Shown here in pieces: positions 10,751 through 21,530 of a stretch of DNA of 64,000 bases; position 1 is the first letter of the stretch, and each line of letters begins with the position of its first letter. A program made the position numbers and the translations under genes. The stretch comes from Spinacia oleracea. Lineage: Eukaryota > Streptophyta > Magnoliopsida > Caryophyllales > Amaranthaceae. The notes beneath the pieces are model-generated. The model ran no database searches and was not told the DNA's origin. It was given only the letters and a program-made list of their open reading frames with translations. Where the stretch lies: assembly GCF_020520425.1 (NCBI RefSeq), contig NC_079490.1, forward strand, positions 5,456,001 through 5,520,000. Reading direction: 5' to 3'.

Positions 10751-10785
10751 CTAGTTTAGGACTCGTGTAACGCACACTTACTATT
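10751..10785 (-). mobile_element. Putative Helitron 3' terminus, - strand
   Basis: On the minus strand a weak hairpin (GTGT-AACGC-ACAC on the plus strand) precedes TCCTAAACTAGT. The same TTTAG...CTAG end with a better hairpin occurs at 45331-45356. The element would extend to the right of here; its other end is not identified. Confidence 0.35.
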
Positions 10786-13130
10786 AAAATAATTTATTAT
10801 TTTAGTAGTAACTAAATAAAAGACTTGGGATATTAGGAAAACGTGAAAATAAAAAGGATATATGAAAAAATATATATTCAAAGTAAAAAAAAATTAATTA
10901 AAACATTAGGACAACCGTGAATCTGGAAACATGATGCCATAAGTCTCGTAAACATTAACTATAGAATTGCCCTGCAAAGTTGCATATGTATATAATTTGT
11001 TTTTTTTTATTAATTTGAAGCACGAGAAAACATATGTAAGCTCGAGAAAATAAATTACACAAATTATAAGATTATCTAATTGAAAAATTATTTGGCATGA
11101 TAAATGACGTAGTGTGTCTATGTAGTTGACAAACTTAATGGATGTTTTTCACTCTATGGAATACTAGTATTTTGGTCAAATATTAAGCTCAAAAAACAAT
11201 ATAAAATTTTAATTATTCAATGTAGCAACTGGGGCATCGCCCAAGCCACACACTATTTATTTGTTAAATCGCATGAATGATATCAAACATAAAGGATAAA
11301 AAGGAAGTTGTACTTCCTAATTCAATTTTAATGGCTCAATAGTTCATGAGACAAAAAATTACAAATAATATAATAAAATAAGGAAAGAAATATTTTCCTA
11401 AGTATATATACTAAATTTTGGCTTGTGCGATGCAGGAATTCGTTTTGAATTAAATTTCATTTTAGATTTGTTTTTCAATTATTAGAGTGTTTGATTTTGG
11501 ATGGAGTTGTATACCGTAGGTATATATTAATAATTAGTTAATTAAGATATCTATATGACACCTAATTATTTATTTACGTGGCACTCGACTTTTGTAATTC
11601 AAAAATAATGTAGAAATCTTAAATTTCATTGGCTGAAACCATTAGATATCCTACGTTTCGTTCTAGTATTGGATTAGTTTTTCATTTTGGATAGGATTTT
11701 ATTTTAGAGTAGTGTTTGATTTTGGATTGAATTTTATTTTAAATTTTTCTTTAATTATTAGAGTATTTGATTTTGGATGGCCGGAGTGGTATGTATTATT
11801 AGTTAATTAATTAAAATATCTATGTGACACATAATTATTTATCTACGTGATAATCTAATTTTTTAAATTAAAAATAAATTAAAAATCTTATCTTTCATTT
11901 GCCGATATCATTAGATTCCCTACGTGGCGCTCTAATAATTCAGCAAATATTTATTTATATAATAATATATATATAAATAAGATTTAATTATTAGAGCCAT
12001 ACTTACCGAATTATTAAAGCGTCGCTTAGGATTTAATTAAAATCCGACGAATGAGAAAAGAGATTTGTATTTTATTTTAGAATTATAAATATATAACTGA
12101 CACATAAGTAAAACAAACGAATAAGATTAATTAGAGTGCCACATAAAACCATCATATCATTAAAGGTAATTTAACATAAATATTATGTATAAAATAATAT
12201 GATAAGAGAAGTGTTGCATCATGTGGATAGACGAATAAATTACAAGTTTGATTAAGGTTTTATACTTTGCAAAACAAACCAAAAGATAAAAATGAGGAAT
12301 TAGAGTTAAAATACAATACTTTATACTAACTTCTCCAACCTATAGCTAGCTGCGAACAAAATTTTAAGTTTTGGTTCATTATCACATAGTCCAATATAAA
12401 TGTTGATAATTTTATGTTTTGGTTCATTATCAAAATTTTATGTTTTGGTTCATTTTAACGTTGCCTCGTGATTTGGTGAATTTTATCAAGTATTGAATAA
12501 ACGAAGAAACGTATGTTTTATAATTCTATGTGAATACCCATTTATTTCATATGTTGCAACAAATTATATGTATTTAAGAAAATAGAGTATGCGTAGTATA
12601 TCTTTTAATTATCGTATTTTTTTTTATTTGAGATTTTATTTTTATTTAGTAGTCAACTCACTCTTTTATGCGAATGAGTGACCTATTATACATTGGACCT
12701 TAATCTTTTACCGCCAGACAAATCTCATTAACAGTGGTCAAACTATGATACACCGGCAATTTTTGGCAGGATTTTGAAAGTAAACATGCACAAGTTTTTT
12801 TTTACTTATTTACTTTAATTTACGTAGATTTGCCATTGAATTGCATAATTGAAAGAAGTAGAGGGGTTAAAAATAAATATATTATGCTGTATATTAAATG
12901 GTAGATTTGGATAAGATATATATATATATATAAAATGTATGGGATAAGATATTTTACTCCCTACGTTTCTTTATCCTTTGTATATATCTTATACTTTTTG
13001 TTACGTTATTTGAAAGATGTATTATATCGTGAAACGTACCACAATAACAATTTTATGATATGTTAAATTAGAATCGAGTTAGGTATCCTAACATGTTTCA
13101 TATTATGTTAACCCTACGTCCCTACCCTTA
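10786..13130. other. AT-rich intergenic region with a direct repeat and MITE debris
   Basis: No gene seen. A direct repeat of about 205 bp occupies 11462-11667 and 11737-11944. A fragment at about 11262-11301 (AAATCGCATGAATGATATCAAAC) matches the right end of the Stowaway-like MITE found at 45769-46122. Short CTCCCTACGTTTC words near 12957 are probably another MITE remnant. Confidence 0.4.
11462..11944. repeat. Direct repeat, two diverged units of about 205 bp
   Basis: Both units run TTATTAGAGT-TTTGATTTTGGATGG, then TTAGTTAATTAA, TATCTATRTGACAC, AATTATTTAT-TACGTG and end near ATTAGAT-TCCTACGT. They are offset by about 275 bp with a short AT-rich spacer. Function unknown. Confidence 0.6.
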
Positions 13131-13146
13131 TATATATATATACTTG
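13131..13146 (+). promoter_or_regulatory. TATA-rich promoter segment of the F-box gene
   Basis: TTATATATATATATAC lies about 75-90 nt before the ATG at 13220. The run of alternating TA makes the exact box uncertain. Confidence 0.35.
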
Positions 13147-13219
13147 GTATAGTATATATTAAAATTGATCAACCAGATTTAAAATATAGAATCTTTAAAT
13201 TGTGAATTTAATTATCATC

Positions 13220-14404
13220 ATGATAGAATCAAGTGACGACCATGGACGCCTTCCATTGGAGTTGGTAAGTAATATCTTGGTTAGGCTACCGGCTGAAGAT
13301 CTTATGGATTATTGTAAGTTCGTTTGTAAGCGTTGGCGTGATGAAATCAATACCCCGAAATTCATTGAATCTCACAATCGGCGCATATTTAACAACGGTA
13401 ATAATATTATTAAAAGCATCGTGTTATATTCTACGTATAAGGAAACCCTAATGTGCATTGATTTCCATTCTAACGGTCATATCAAGATTAACCCAATAAT
13501 TCATAATGTCAATAGTGTAGACATGACACCGGTTCTCGTTGGTTCTTGTACTGGACTTCTATGCTTTGCATGTTATGATCGAAATACTAACATGGCTAAA
13601 TCTTTTTCGGTTTACAACCCGATTACCGGTGCCTCGAAACTTGTACCATGGTTGGAACAACATGGTCTAAACCCTAATTTCCGTAATGGGTTTGGTTATG
13701 ATTGTACGAGTGGTGATTATAAGATTTTATGCTTTGCCCTAGACGAGACAGAAACACCAAGAACAATATGTACTTGTGTTTACAGCTTCAACACCGATTC
13801 ATGGAAAGTCAATAAAGAACCTTGTCCACTTCCATTTGGATTATCTCAGGGTGGTATTGTCTTTTCCAATAATGCTTTGCATTTCATAACTTTGTCTTCA
13901 GATATAATAAAGATAATAGGGTTTGACCTAGGAACAGAAAAGTTTCACGAGATTCCATTGCCCGTGTCACACACTAGTATGATTTATTGTGCTCAACAAA
14001 TTGAGCTAGCTAATTTAAGGGGATGTTTGCATTTGGTAACAACAACAACGGAGGTATGGGTTATGAAAGAATATGGTGTTAAAGAATCATGGACTCAATT
14101 GTTTCACTATGATATTCTATCATCTACGATAACTGATTATAAAGCAATGTTGAGATGGGGGAACGAAAAGATAATGCCGTGTGCTTATTCAGAGGACGGT
14201 AGTGAAATTCTAGTAGTGATAGGGACTTACTCTATCAACAGGTTTTTCTGTTTGGATGTTCATACTCTACAATTGAGGAAACTCGAAATTTCTACTTCAC
14301 ATGAATGGGATTGGTCACGCTGGGAAGGTGTTATGCCATGGGTTGGTTCCTTTGTTTGCCCCTCAACTATGTACAAGGGATCGAGTCCATACATAGAACA
14401 ATAG
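13220..14404 (+). CDS. F-box protein with F-box-associated (FBA) interaction domain
   Basis: A 394-residue single-exon gene. I start at the ATG at 13220 because the upstream open frame has no ATG. Residues about 9-50 are an F-box (GRLPLELVSNILVRLPAEDL, then CKFVCKRWRDEI), which binds SKP1/ASK in SCF ubiquitin ligases. Residues about 105-340 carry the FBA pattern: GSCTGLLCF, YNPITGASKLVP, GFGYDCTSGDYKIL, VYSFNTDSWK, the LHFI strand, IIGFDLGTEKFHEIPLP and the MKEYGVKESWTQLF block. This region recruits substrates. The substrate cannot be told from sequence. These genes duplicate quickly, and a decayed antisense relative of this gene's 5' end lies at 45047-45259. Confidence 0.88.
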   Translation: MIESSDDHGRLPLELVSNILVRLPAEDLMDYCKFVCKRWRDEINTPKFIESHNRRIFNNGNNIIKSIVLYSTYKETLMCIDFHSNGHIKINPIIHNVNSVDMTPVLVGSCTGLLCFACYDRNTNMAKSFSVYNPITGASKLVPWLEQHGLNPNFRNGFGYDCTSGDYKILCFALDETETPRTICTCVYSFNTDSWKVNKEPCPLPFGLSQGGIVFSNNALHFITLSSDIIKIIGFDLGTEKFHEIPLPVSHTSMIYCAQQIELANLRGCLHLVTTTTEVWVMKEYGVKESWTQLFHYDILSSTITDYKAMLRWGNEKIMPCAYSEDGSEILVVIGTYSINRFFCLDVHTLQLRKLEISTSHEWDWSRWEGVMPWVGSFVCPSTMYKGSSPYIEQ

Positions 14405-14948
14405 ACCGCGTGGAAGGAGACAATTTTCTATGTACAACCAGTTTCACCAGGAGTAACATAACATAACGTATCAGATCCAACACTATTTCTTTAATATTTG
14501 CCCATGAGAGATGTAATCTCAGTACAAGTGCAACAATTTTTAATGATGTTTAATATGTTTTATTGTCATAGTTGTTGGTGATGTTTAAATTATAATAATA
14601 TCAAGCATATTTTTTCTATAATTGTTAATTATGATGTATGTTTTGACTTTGACTTTTTTTTTTTGTTTGTTTATTGGTCGAACGAATTATAAAAATTAAG
14701 AAACATAATTAAAAAAAACAAATAAAACCTAACCGGCTCTAGAGGAAAAACCCTCGAGCATATCATGTATTCATGTAGTCCACTGCAATTCTACTGGAAA
14801 CTTGGAGGAACACAGGGTTCACTGCAGAGAGTTGTGCAAGACTCTTTTTCAAATGGATCGATATGAATTACGAAGTATATTGCATCAAATGTCAATTCAA
14901 TCATATGAAATTTGATTAAATCTTCATGGTGACATGCACTTGATTAAG
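14405..14948. other. F-box gene 3' flank
   Basis: Presumed 3' UTR followed by AT-rich sequence. Nothing else recognised. Confidence 0.3.
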
Positions 14949-14950
14949 TA

Positions 14951-15208
14951 CTTCATCTGTTCTTATTTACATGACACAATGGGGTTTTAGACACTATTCA
15001 CACAAACACCTTTGACTTTGTTTTGTGATTTATACATAAGAAAAAACATAGTCGTATGGGGTCTTATTAGATTCGTATCAGAAAATATAATTTAAATATC
15101 AACTTTTTATAATATTTTACGATACACCATTAGAGATATTAATGTTTGAAATCGTGCATTGGCAAACGTGTCTAAATAATTGTGTCATTTAAAAAAGAAC
15201 GGAGGAAG
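14951..15208. mobile_element. Stowaway-like MITE, family 1
   Basis: Terminal inverted repeats (CTTCATCTGTTCTTATTTACA and the complement of AAAAAAGAACGGAGGAAG) are flanked by TA on both sides, typical of Tc1/mariner-derived Stowaway elements. No coding capacity. A close relative missing its left end sits in the p24 intron at 56214-56452. Confidence 0.7.
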
Positions 15209-15210
15209 TA

Positions 15211-16263
15211 TTAACCATGAGATGAATAAGATGGAAAAATTGTGTGATGTTTATTCCATATATATGGCACTTGGATTAAATCATGGTTCTTCCTTTACAA
15301 TCCCACATATGGATCTACTAGGAGAGACGAAAAGACACTACCCTAATACATAGTGACGCATCTTGAACAATTTTTACTAGGGGCAGTAGCAAAATTGTTA
15401 GATATTAGTCTTCAATTTGTGTGTGTAGGAGTATTCTCCCACATGGAAGAGAAATGATGTTTGGTTGTCTTTAAATATACTCATGTCCCTCATATATTGA
15501 ATATGAGATGGCTTGGGTTATTGGGCCTAGTGGAGCATTGGGCTTGGTTTGCTAGTATTGGGTTGGTAATATAGCTATTAATCAAGACTTAGCAATTAAC
15601 ATGCGCACGGTCATGGTCCATTTAATGACATACTTAACGTTAATTGTTTTTGCGGTTATTAATTAATTAATATTCCGGCATTAATTAATTAATTATTTTA
15701 AATAGGATAATATACCAAGGCAGCTATTTAGTAACTGTCATATTGGTTTTCTTATTTAATCTAATGCATTAGGTTAATGTGAATCACGTTCTTTACATCT
15801 CTCACAATGTCAGTTTCTTCCAAAATACATGTTCATGAAAAATGGTTGAATTTGCTGTATTCCATTCTTGATTAGGGAATCCTGGGGTAGATTAGCTTTG
15901 AATCCCATCAGCAATATAGTGGGGGCTAATATTATCCTAAGGACAGAGATTAACTCGTCCTAATCTAGTTTCTGTATTTTCGTTTTTCATAATTCAAAGT
16001 TTAGTACTTAACAAAAATAACCAACATAATGTGAATATAATAACATTATGTATTTATATTCATATGTTAGAGAGGGTCTGAATAAAATTACACTAAGGAA
16101 TTTTCCGCCTGGGGCCGAGCCCACCGAGGCCACAAGAAAGATACGTCACTGCTAATTCAGCTTACTCTAACACGAGTGTCTGTCTCTCAAATACTTTGTA
16201 CTTCTATACTTTACGTTATACGTGTTACATATACAATTACGGTAATAATCTTAGGTATACACT
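15211..16263. other. Intergenic sequence between the F-box gene and the LINE 3' end
   Basis: No coding sequence recognised. A palindromic TTAATTAATTAATATTCCGG stretch and its mirror occur near 15655-15695. The remainder is featureless AT-rich DNA. Confidence 0.3.
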
Positions 16264-16304
16264 ATTTTTTTTTTTTTTTTTTTTGAAAGGTAAGGAGAAT
16301 ATAC

Positions 16305-17005
16305 TTAGGAGCCTCTCCGCACGAGAGTCACTCCTGAGTAATCATTACACAAGATAGTAGCTAATCTCTGGCTATTAGTAGGATCTATATACATATTTCC
16401 AACAATTAGGTGACCGACATTCGCTATCCAATCTGCAGCCGAATTTGCTTCTCTGAAAATGTGCTTGATATCCCACGTGGTAAAGAGGGTGAGGAGATGT
16501 TTGATATCAGAAATAATGTTACTGATCTTCCAAGGAGTAGACCACACCCCTTTAACTGCATTAATGATAAGAAGATTATCACCTTCGATAAGGAGATTAT
16601 CGATCTGAAGACGCCTAGCTTCTTGTAGACCTTTGTGGAGAGCGATGGCTTCAGCCATGAAGGCTTGAGTTTGACCAAGATTAAAAGTACATGCTGAAAT
16701 TGAAATTCCTTCATTATTACGGATGATGATTCCTGCTGCTGCTGAAGAAGATTTACTGGAGCCGTCGAAGTTGAGTTTGAAGGTGCCGAGTGGAGGGGGG
16801 TACCAGCGAACCATGATTGGAGGGGAAGGGAGAGGTGGAGGGGTGGAATTGAGGGTAGTGATAGGGGTGCCCGTAAGCTGGTGATAGTCAAGTTGGAGAC
16901 GAGATTGCCATTCATGGTAAGCAGAGTTTGCCTTGTAGAAAACCCGGAATGGGTTGAAGGACGCATTGTTGAAGGTACAATCGTTTCTTTCCTTCCAAAG
17001 GCCGG
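16305..17005 (-). pseudogene. LINE RNase H region, frameshifted from ORF2
   Basis: This frame encodes the plant LINE RNase H: FDGSSKSS with the first catalytic Asp, AEAIALHKGL with the Glu, IEGDNLLI with the second Asp, and REANSAADWIAN with the last Asp. It follows the zinc-binding region but sits in a different frame. A single-nucleotide shift near 17000, just after the FLIWS block of ORF2, separates it from the reverse transcriptase. The stop is at 16305-16307. The break implies that this copy no longer makes the full ORF2 protein. Confidence 0.75.
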
Positions 17006-20000
17006 GACCAAATTAGGAAGGTGAACTTACATAAAGCAGAGGGGTACTTCCTGAGAAGGGTTAGATTTTCAAGAAGGTCGTGGGAGGTGATAAAATAATC
17101 CAGCCAGTGTTTAGTTAATTGGAGATCCCACAAGAGTTTAGAGGAAGGGCATTGAATGAAAAGATGATTCATAGTTTCAGCATAAGTATCACAAAGTGGA
17201 CAAACATCAAAAGGCAGGATATTACGTTTCTGGAGTGTACTTCGTACAGGAATGCTATTATGGCAAATTTGCCATATAAAAATAGCAATTTTAGGTGGGA
17301 CGTCTAAGCTCCAGATCCAGTTATAGTTCCAAGTATGGGAAGAGAAAGGTAACCCATGAGCTATCCAAGTCGCGGATTTGACGGAAAACTCTCCCGTCGA
17401 AGTAGCTCCCCAAATTGGAGAATCCTCAAGGTCTCTAGTTGGAATAGGTAATCCCTTAATTTTCATAGCTAAGGCGGGAGGAACTATAGATTTTAATTTA
17501 TCACTATCCCATTCGTGGTTAGGGAGGATGAAATCAGCAACACGTAGATTCGAATTAACTGTATTGATATTCAATTTTAAGTGACTAAGGAGATTATCCT
17601 GGATAACCCAGTTGTCAAGCCAGAAATTAATAGATTTGCCGTTCCCGAGTTTCCAACGAATACCTTTGCGCAGAATCTCTCTTTGACAAAGGATATGACG
17701 CCAGATAGAGGAGTCTTTTGGTTTAGGAATATATTCAAAAAAGGTTGAGTTGGAGAGATATTTTTTCCTAATTAATGAGACCCAGAGGTTTTCTTCGTTC
17801 ATTAAGATTTTCCAGCCAAGCTTCGCAAGGAAGGCTTGGTTAAGAGGTCTTGTTTTCCTGAGCCCTAGACCCCCTAGACTTTTAGGTTGACAAATCTTGT
17901 TCCATGAGATAAGCGGGGTATGGTTAGAGGAAGCGGATTGTTTCCAGAAGAAGTTACGATGGATAGAGTCTAAATTCGAGCATGTTTTTTGAGGTAATAA
18001 GAAGGAGGAGCAGACGTAAGCCGGTAGTGCTTCGAGATTACTTTGAATGAGGGTAGACCTACCTGCTTTAGAAAGGAAATTTGCATGCCAATGGTTGATC
18101 CGAGAGATATTTTTCTGGATTATCGCATTATAGTCTGATTTGGAAGGTTTAAATGAAGAGAAGTGGGCACCTAGATATCTTCCGAGTGAGGCAGATTTAG
18201 TCATAGAGAAATTCCCAGCAAGTAAATCTCTACGGGAATGTTCTATTTTTTTTGAGAAGATGATCGTCGATTTATGAAAATTGACTAGTTGACCTGATAA
18301 GTTGCAGAAGGAAGTTATCACAGATTTTAAATGATTTGTAGCTGATGAAGTAGCTTTAACAAACAGAAGACTGTCGTCAGCAAACAGGAGGCAGGGAATT
18401 TTCGGAGTGAGAGGGGCAATACGGATTCCAATTCCTGAGTTCGGAAGTGTGCTACTTTGGGAAAGCATAAAAATGAAAACTTCCATACAGATAAGAAAGA
18501 GATACGGGGATAGAGGGTCTCCTTGGCGGATACCTCTCGAAGGTAAGAAGTGATGCGTTGTAGAGCCGTTGATTTTAAGAGAGTAAGAGACTGTTGTAAC
18601 ACAAGCTTTAATCCAGGTAATCCACTTGTCCGGGAATCCAAGGGCGTAAAGGGCGGCCCAAAGGAAGTCCCATTCGATTCTATCATAAGCTTTTTCCATA
18701 TCGAGTTTAAGCGCACACCATCCAACCTTTGAAGTGGATTTTTGGAAGGTATTTAAAATTTCTTGTGCTATCAGTAAATTATCGTGGATAGAACGTTCGG
18801 CCGTAAAGGCATTCTGATAGGGGCTTATGTGATGTTGGAGAATAGGTCTTAGTCGGTTGACTAATAATTTCGATATTGCTTTATAGATGGTATTACATAG
18901 GCTGATGGGTCGAAAATGATTGGGATTTTCTGGGTTATCGTTTTTGGGAATAAGAGCAATTATGGTGTGATTCAGGGCTTTGGGGAGTTTGGCATGGTAG
19001 AAAAAGCCCTTGATTGCAGTAGTAACTTCTGGAGCAATTATTGGCCAGTAAGCTTTAAAAAACTGCGGACCAAACCCATCCGATCCCGGAGATTTGAGCG
19101 GATCCATTGAGAAGAAAGCTTCTTTAATTTCATCATCAGAGTAGGGTTGGATGAGATCGTTTTGTTGTTCCTGAGAAATCCAATGTGGCAGAAAGGAGAG
19201 ATCAAGTTGTCTATTAGGATCTGAAGTGGATACGAACCGATGTTTGAAGGATTTAAGAAGACAATCTTGGACCGTGGTGGGATCGGATTCCCATTGTCCT
19301 AAATCGTTTTGTAGACGATAGATCGTGTTCCTGGCCGACTGGGATTTGATTTTTTGGTGAAAGAAACGGGTGTTTCGATCACCTTGGGTAAGCCATTGTT
19401 TTTTACTAAAACTCTTCCAGGTGGATTGACCGAAAGCAAGTAATTTTTCTCGTTGTTTAATCATTCGAAGGAGGTGATCCTGAAGGATATTATTGAAAGG
19501 TTGAATTATTAATTTTGTTTGCAATTCCGTGATTTTGTCGCTATTTTTTTGTAACTTAGTAATATGATTCCCATATTTTGTTTTTGCCCAATCCCGAAGG
19601 CGAAGCTTAATATTATAAAGTTTAGATCGGATCCTGTAAAAACGAGAGCCTTCCTGTCGGACTCTCCATTCTTTTTTAACAATGTCATGAGAGTCTTGAT
19701 CAAGCGTCCACATGTTGTTAAAGCGGAAAAGGCGATTAGAATGGATGTATTCAGAGTTTGAGTCAAATATGACAGGAGCGTGATCAGATACCGAAAAAAT
19801 ACCATACTTAACGGTGCTCTTAGGAAAAAGGTTGTAAAAATGTGAATCAACAATGGCGCGATCAATACGTTCAAGGAGGGAGGAGTCTTGATTAGATTTC
19901 CAGGAGTACGCCGTTTGTACACAAGGAACATCGACAGCTTGGTGGTTAGACAGAAAGGTCGGGAGGCGTTTACATTGATGTGAGTGAATGGGGTTCCCCC

Positions 20001-20451
20001 CCAGTTTATCAATTGGGGAGAGGAGTTCATTAAAGTCCCCAATAAGGAGCCATGGGAGAGTGGTGTTTGCATAGAAGGAGGAGAGATCATCCCAAAAGAG
20101 CGATTTTTCCTCCTCTTTTGTTGGGCAATAGATACCTGATACGAGGAGAGTGGTGTGAGTTGGTTTATATAGAATTGTTAAATGTGCACATCTGGGTGTT
20201 AAAGTTGTATTCAAAACCTTGATGTTATCTTCATTCCAAAGCGCCCAAATACCCCCACAATGATTGACAGGGTCGATAATGAGATGTTTCTGGAATCGAG
20301 TCGCTTTAGTTATAGTTTGGCTGTTGATATTATTTGTTAGTGTTTCAATCACAAAACATAAGTCCGGTTTTTCTTGATATTTTAGGTTCATTAGTTCTGC
20401 TATGGCGTGATCACGTTTACCACCTCGGATATTCCATGCACAAATTTTCAT
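16912..20451 (-). CDS. LINE ORF2 (endonuclease - reverse transcriptase), C-terminus frameshifted
   Basis: 1179 residues from an ATG (MKICAWNIRGGKRDHAI). Residues 1-230 are an APE-type endonuclease (WNIRG, IGDFNELL, ERIDRAI, SVSDHAPVIFD). Residues about 480-760 are the reverse transcriptase (LIPKNDNPENPNHFRPISLC, DMEKAYDRIEWDFL, GIRQGDPLSPYLFL, and catalytic FADD near residue 690). Residues about 1010-1120 are the zinc-binding region (CPLCDTYAETMNHLFIQCP). The last 30 or so residues are out of frame relative to the RNase H that should follow. ORF2 nicks target DNA and primes reverse transcription there. The frame is otherwise uninterrupted for 3.5 kb, so the insertion is fairly young. Confidence 0.9.
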   Translation of the reverse strand: MKICAWNIRGGKRDHAIAELMNLKYQEKPDLCFVIETLTNNINSQTITKATRFQKHLIIDPVNHCGGIWALWNEDNIKVLNTTLTPRCAHLTILYKPTHTTLLVSGIYCPTKEEEKSLFWDDLSSFYANTTLPWLLIGDFNELLSPIDKLGGNPIHSHQCKRLPTFLSNHQAVDVPCVQTAYSWKSNQDSSLLERIDRAIVDSHFYNLFPKSTVKYGIFSVSDHAPVIFDSNSEYIHSNRLFRFNNMWTLDQDSHDIVKKEWRVRQEGSRFYRIRSKLYNIKLRLRDWAKTKYGNHITKLQKNSDKITELQTKLIIQPFNNILQDHLLRMIKQREKLLAFGQSTWKSFSKKQWLTQGDRNTRFFHQKIKSQSARNTIYRLQNDLGQWESDPTTVQDCLLKSFKHRFVSTSDPNRQLDLSFLPHWISQEQQNDLIQPYSDDEIKEAFFSMDPLKSPGSDGFGPQFFKAYWPIIAPEVTTAIKGFFYHAKLPKALNHTIIALIPKNDNPENPNHFRPISLCNTIYKAISKLLVNRLRPILQHHISPYQNAFTAERSIHDNLLIAQEILNTFQKSTSKVGWCALKLDMEKAYDRIEWDFLWAALYALGFPDKWITWIKACVTTVSYSLKINGSTTHHFLPSRGIRQGDPLSPYLFLICMEVFIFMLSQSSTLPNSGIGIRIAPLTPKIPCLLFADDSLLFVKATSSATNHLKSVITSFCNLSGQLVNFHKSTIIFSKKIEHSRRDLLAGNFSMTKSASLGRYLGAHFSSFKPSKSDYNAIIQKNISRINHWHANFLSKAGRSTLIQSNLEALPAYVCSSFLLPQKTCSNLDSIHRNFFWKQSASSNHTPLISWNKICQPKSLGGLGLRKTRPLNQAFLAKLGWKILMNEENLWVSLIRKKYLSNSTFFEYIPKPKDSSIWRHILCQREILRKGIRWKLGNGKSINFWLDNWVIQDNLLSHLKLNINTVNSNLRVADFILPNHEWDSDKLKSIVPPALAMKIKGLPIPTRDLEDSPIWGATSTGEFSVKSATWIAHGLPFSSHTWNYNWIWSLDVPPKIAIFIWQICHNSIPVRSTLQKRNILPFDVCPLCDTYAETMNHLFIQCPSSKLLWDLQLTKHWLDYFITSHDLLENLTLLRKYPSALCKFTFLIWSRPLEGKKRLYLQQCVLQPIPGFLQGKLCLP

Positions 20452-20563
20452 AATAATTTGGAAATGAGAAAATTGTTCGTTGACATACAGTTTTTGACAT
20501 AATGTGTACTAATAGGTGTGAAGTGTTGTTCCTGAAGCACAAAGGAATAAAGAAAGAAAAGAT

Positions 20564-20755
20564 ACAAGGCGGATTTAGAAATCCGGTTCCGATAAGGAGT
20601 AGAATCCTTAGGCAATTCAATAGCAGAGCTTTGGCTCTGGTTCACAATATTAAACAAAAACAAGGCGGATTTTAAAATCCGGTTCCGATAAGGATTGAAG
20701 TCCTTAGGCAAGTCCGTAGCAGAGTTTAAAGTCTGAGTTGACAAAATAAAAACCA
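20564..20755. repeat. Two 96-bp tandem units with strong hairpins upstream of LINE ORF2
   Basis: Each unit reads ACAAGGCGGATTT..AAATCCGGTTCC, then a second stem AGGA..TCCT and a third AGAG..CTCT. The self-complementary CGGATTT/AAATCCG stem is kept in both units despite base changes in the loop. They lie 113-305 nt upstream of the ORF2 start codon. Confidence 0.65.
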
Positions 20756-21028
20756 AAAAAAGTTCAAAGCAAAGAGAGTCCTTATACAAGCGGAATGAAA
20801 AATCAAACTTTGAGAGCGAACATAAAAAGAAATTCGCAAAGGTCCAATCTTGGAAGAGCTCCTGAAAAAGAGCAATCCAGCAGCAACCACCCTGTACTAT
20901 CAGCAAGAACCAGAGAAAAGTTGAACCTTCTGCAGCTAACGGAACACCGTAACACAAATTAGAGTAATACAAGGTATAGAGAACCCAAATGACCAGGCAT
21001 AACAAGGAAGAGCTTGCAATAAAACTGG

Positions 21029-21530
21029 TGTTCCGGGTGTGGAACTGGGGGAGCCCTGCCTGATGATGTTGCCCTGCTTGGTGATGCTGCCCTGTCGGAC
21101 AGAACGAACGTAAGCTAACCTCGGGGGTTTAACCGAGGAAACCCCCTCCGATGCCTAAGTCAGCAAATGAGATAATGTTCTAGAGAGAGAAAGTAGAGAG
21201 GGTTAAGAATTGTACTTTGTATTGAACGTGTCCGCAAATGAATGGGGACGGCAGTATTTATAGGCGTACTATTCAGTACTTTGGCCTATTCAGATGTTGC
21301 CGCGTGTACGCTAGTGATGTACTTGTTGTTTGTCCTTTTGCTTAACGACGTATCTATGTTGTCGTCTAGCAGGTCGTTGCCCCGCAGACCTAAGGGTCTG
21401 CGCGGTTCTTGAGGGCTTGTGGTACTTTCAATAGGTACTTCCTGCGGTTGCTTTGCTTGATCTGTCTTATCTGATGTCCGATGGTCTGCTGTGACATGAA
21501 TGATCTGCTAGGTTACTTCTACTCCGTACA
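21029..21530 (-). repeat. LTR A (3' LTR of the left copy)
   Basis: 502 bp, TG...CA. On the minus strand it contains CCTATAAATAC (plus-strand TATTTATA at 21255-21262), a good TATA box, and then a CT-rich stretch where transcription probably starts. It differs from LTR C at one visible position and from LTR B at three. Its left neighbour is LINE sequence. Confidence 0.93.

Larger units (their letters stand above)
16264..21028 (-). mobile_element. LINE (non-LTR retrotransposon) with ORF2 but no ORF1
   Basis: The element runs leftward and ends in a 20-nt poly(A), seen as T at 16265-16284. It carries ORF2 (endonuclease, reverse transcriptase, zinc-binding region) and an RNase H region in a shifted frame. 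About 580 nt of spacer or leader lie upstream of the ORF2 ATG (20452-21028). They end where the first LTR of the retrotransposon array begins at 21029. ORF1 is absent. The complementary truncation of the LINE at 6385-9494 is notable. Confidence 0.85.
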
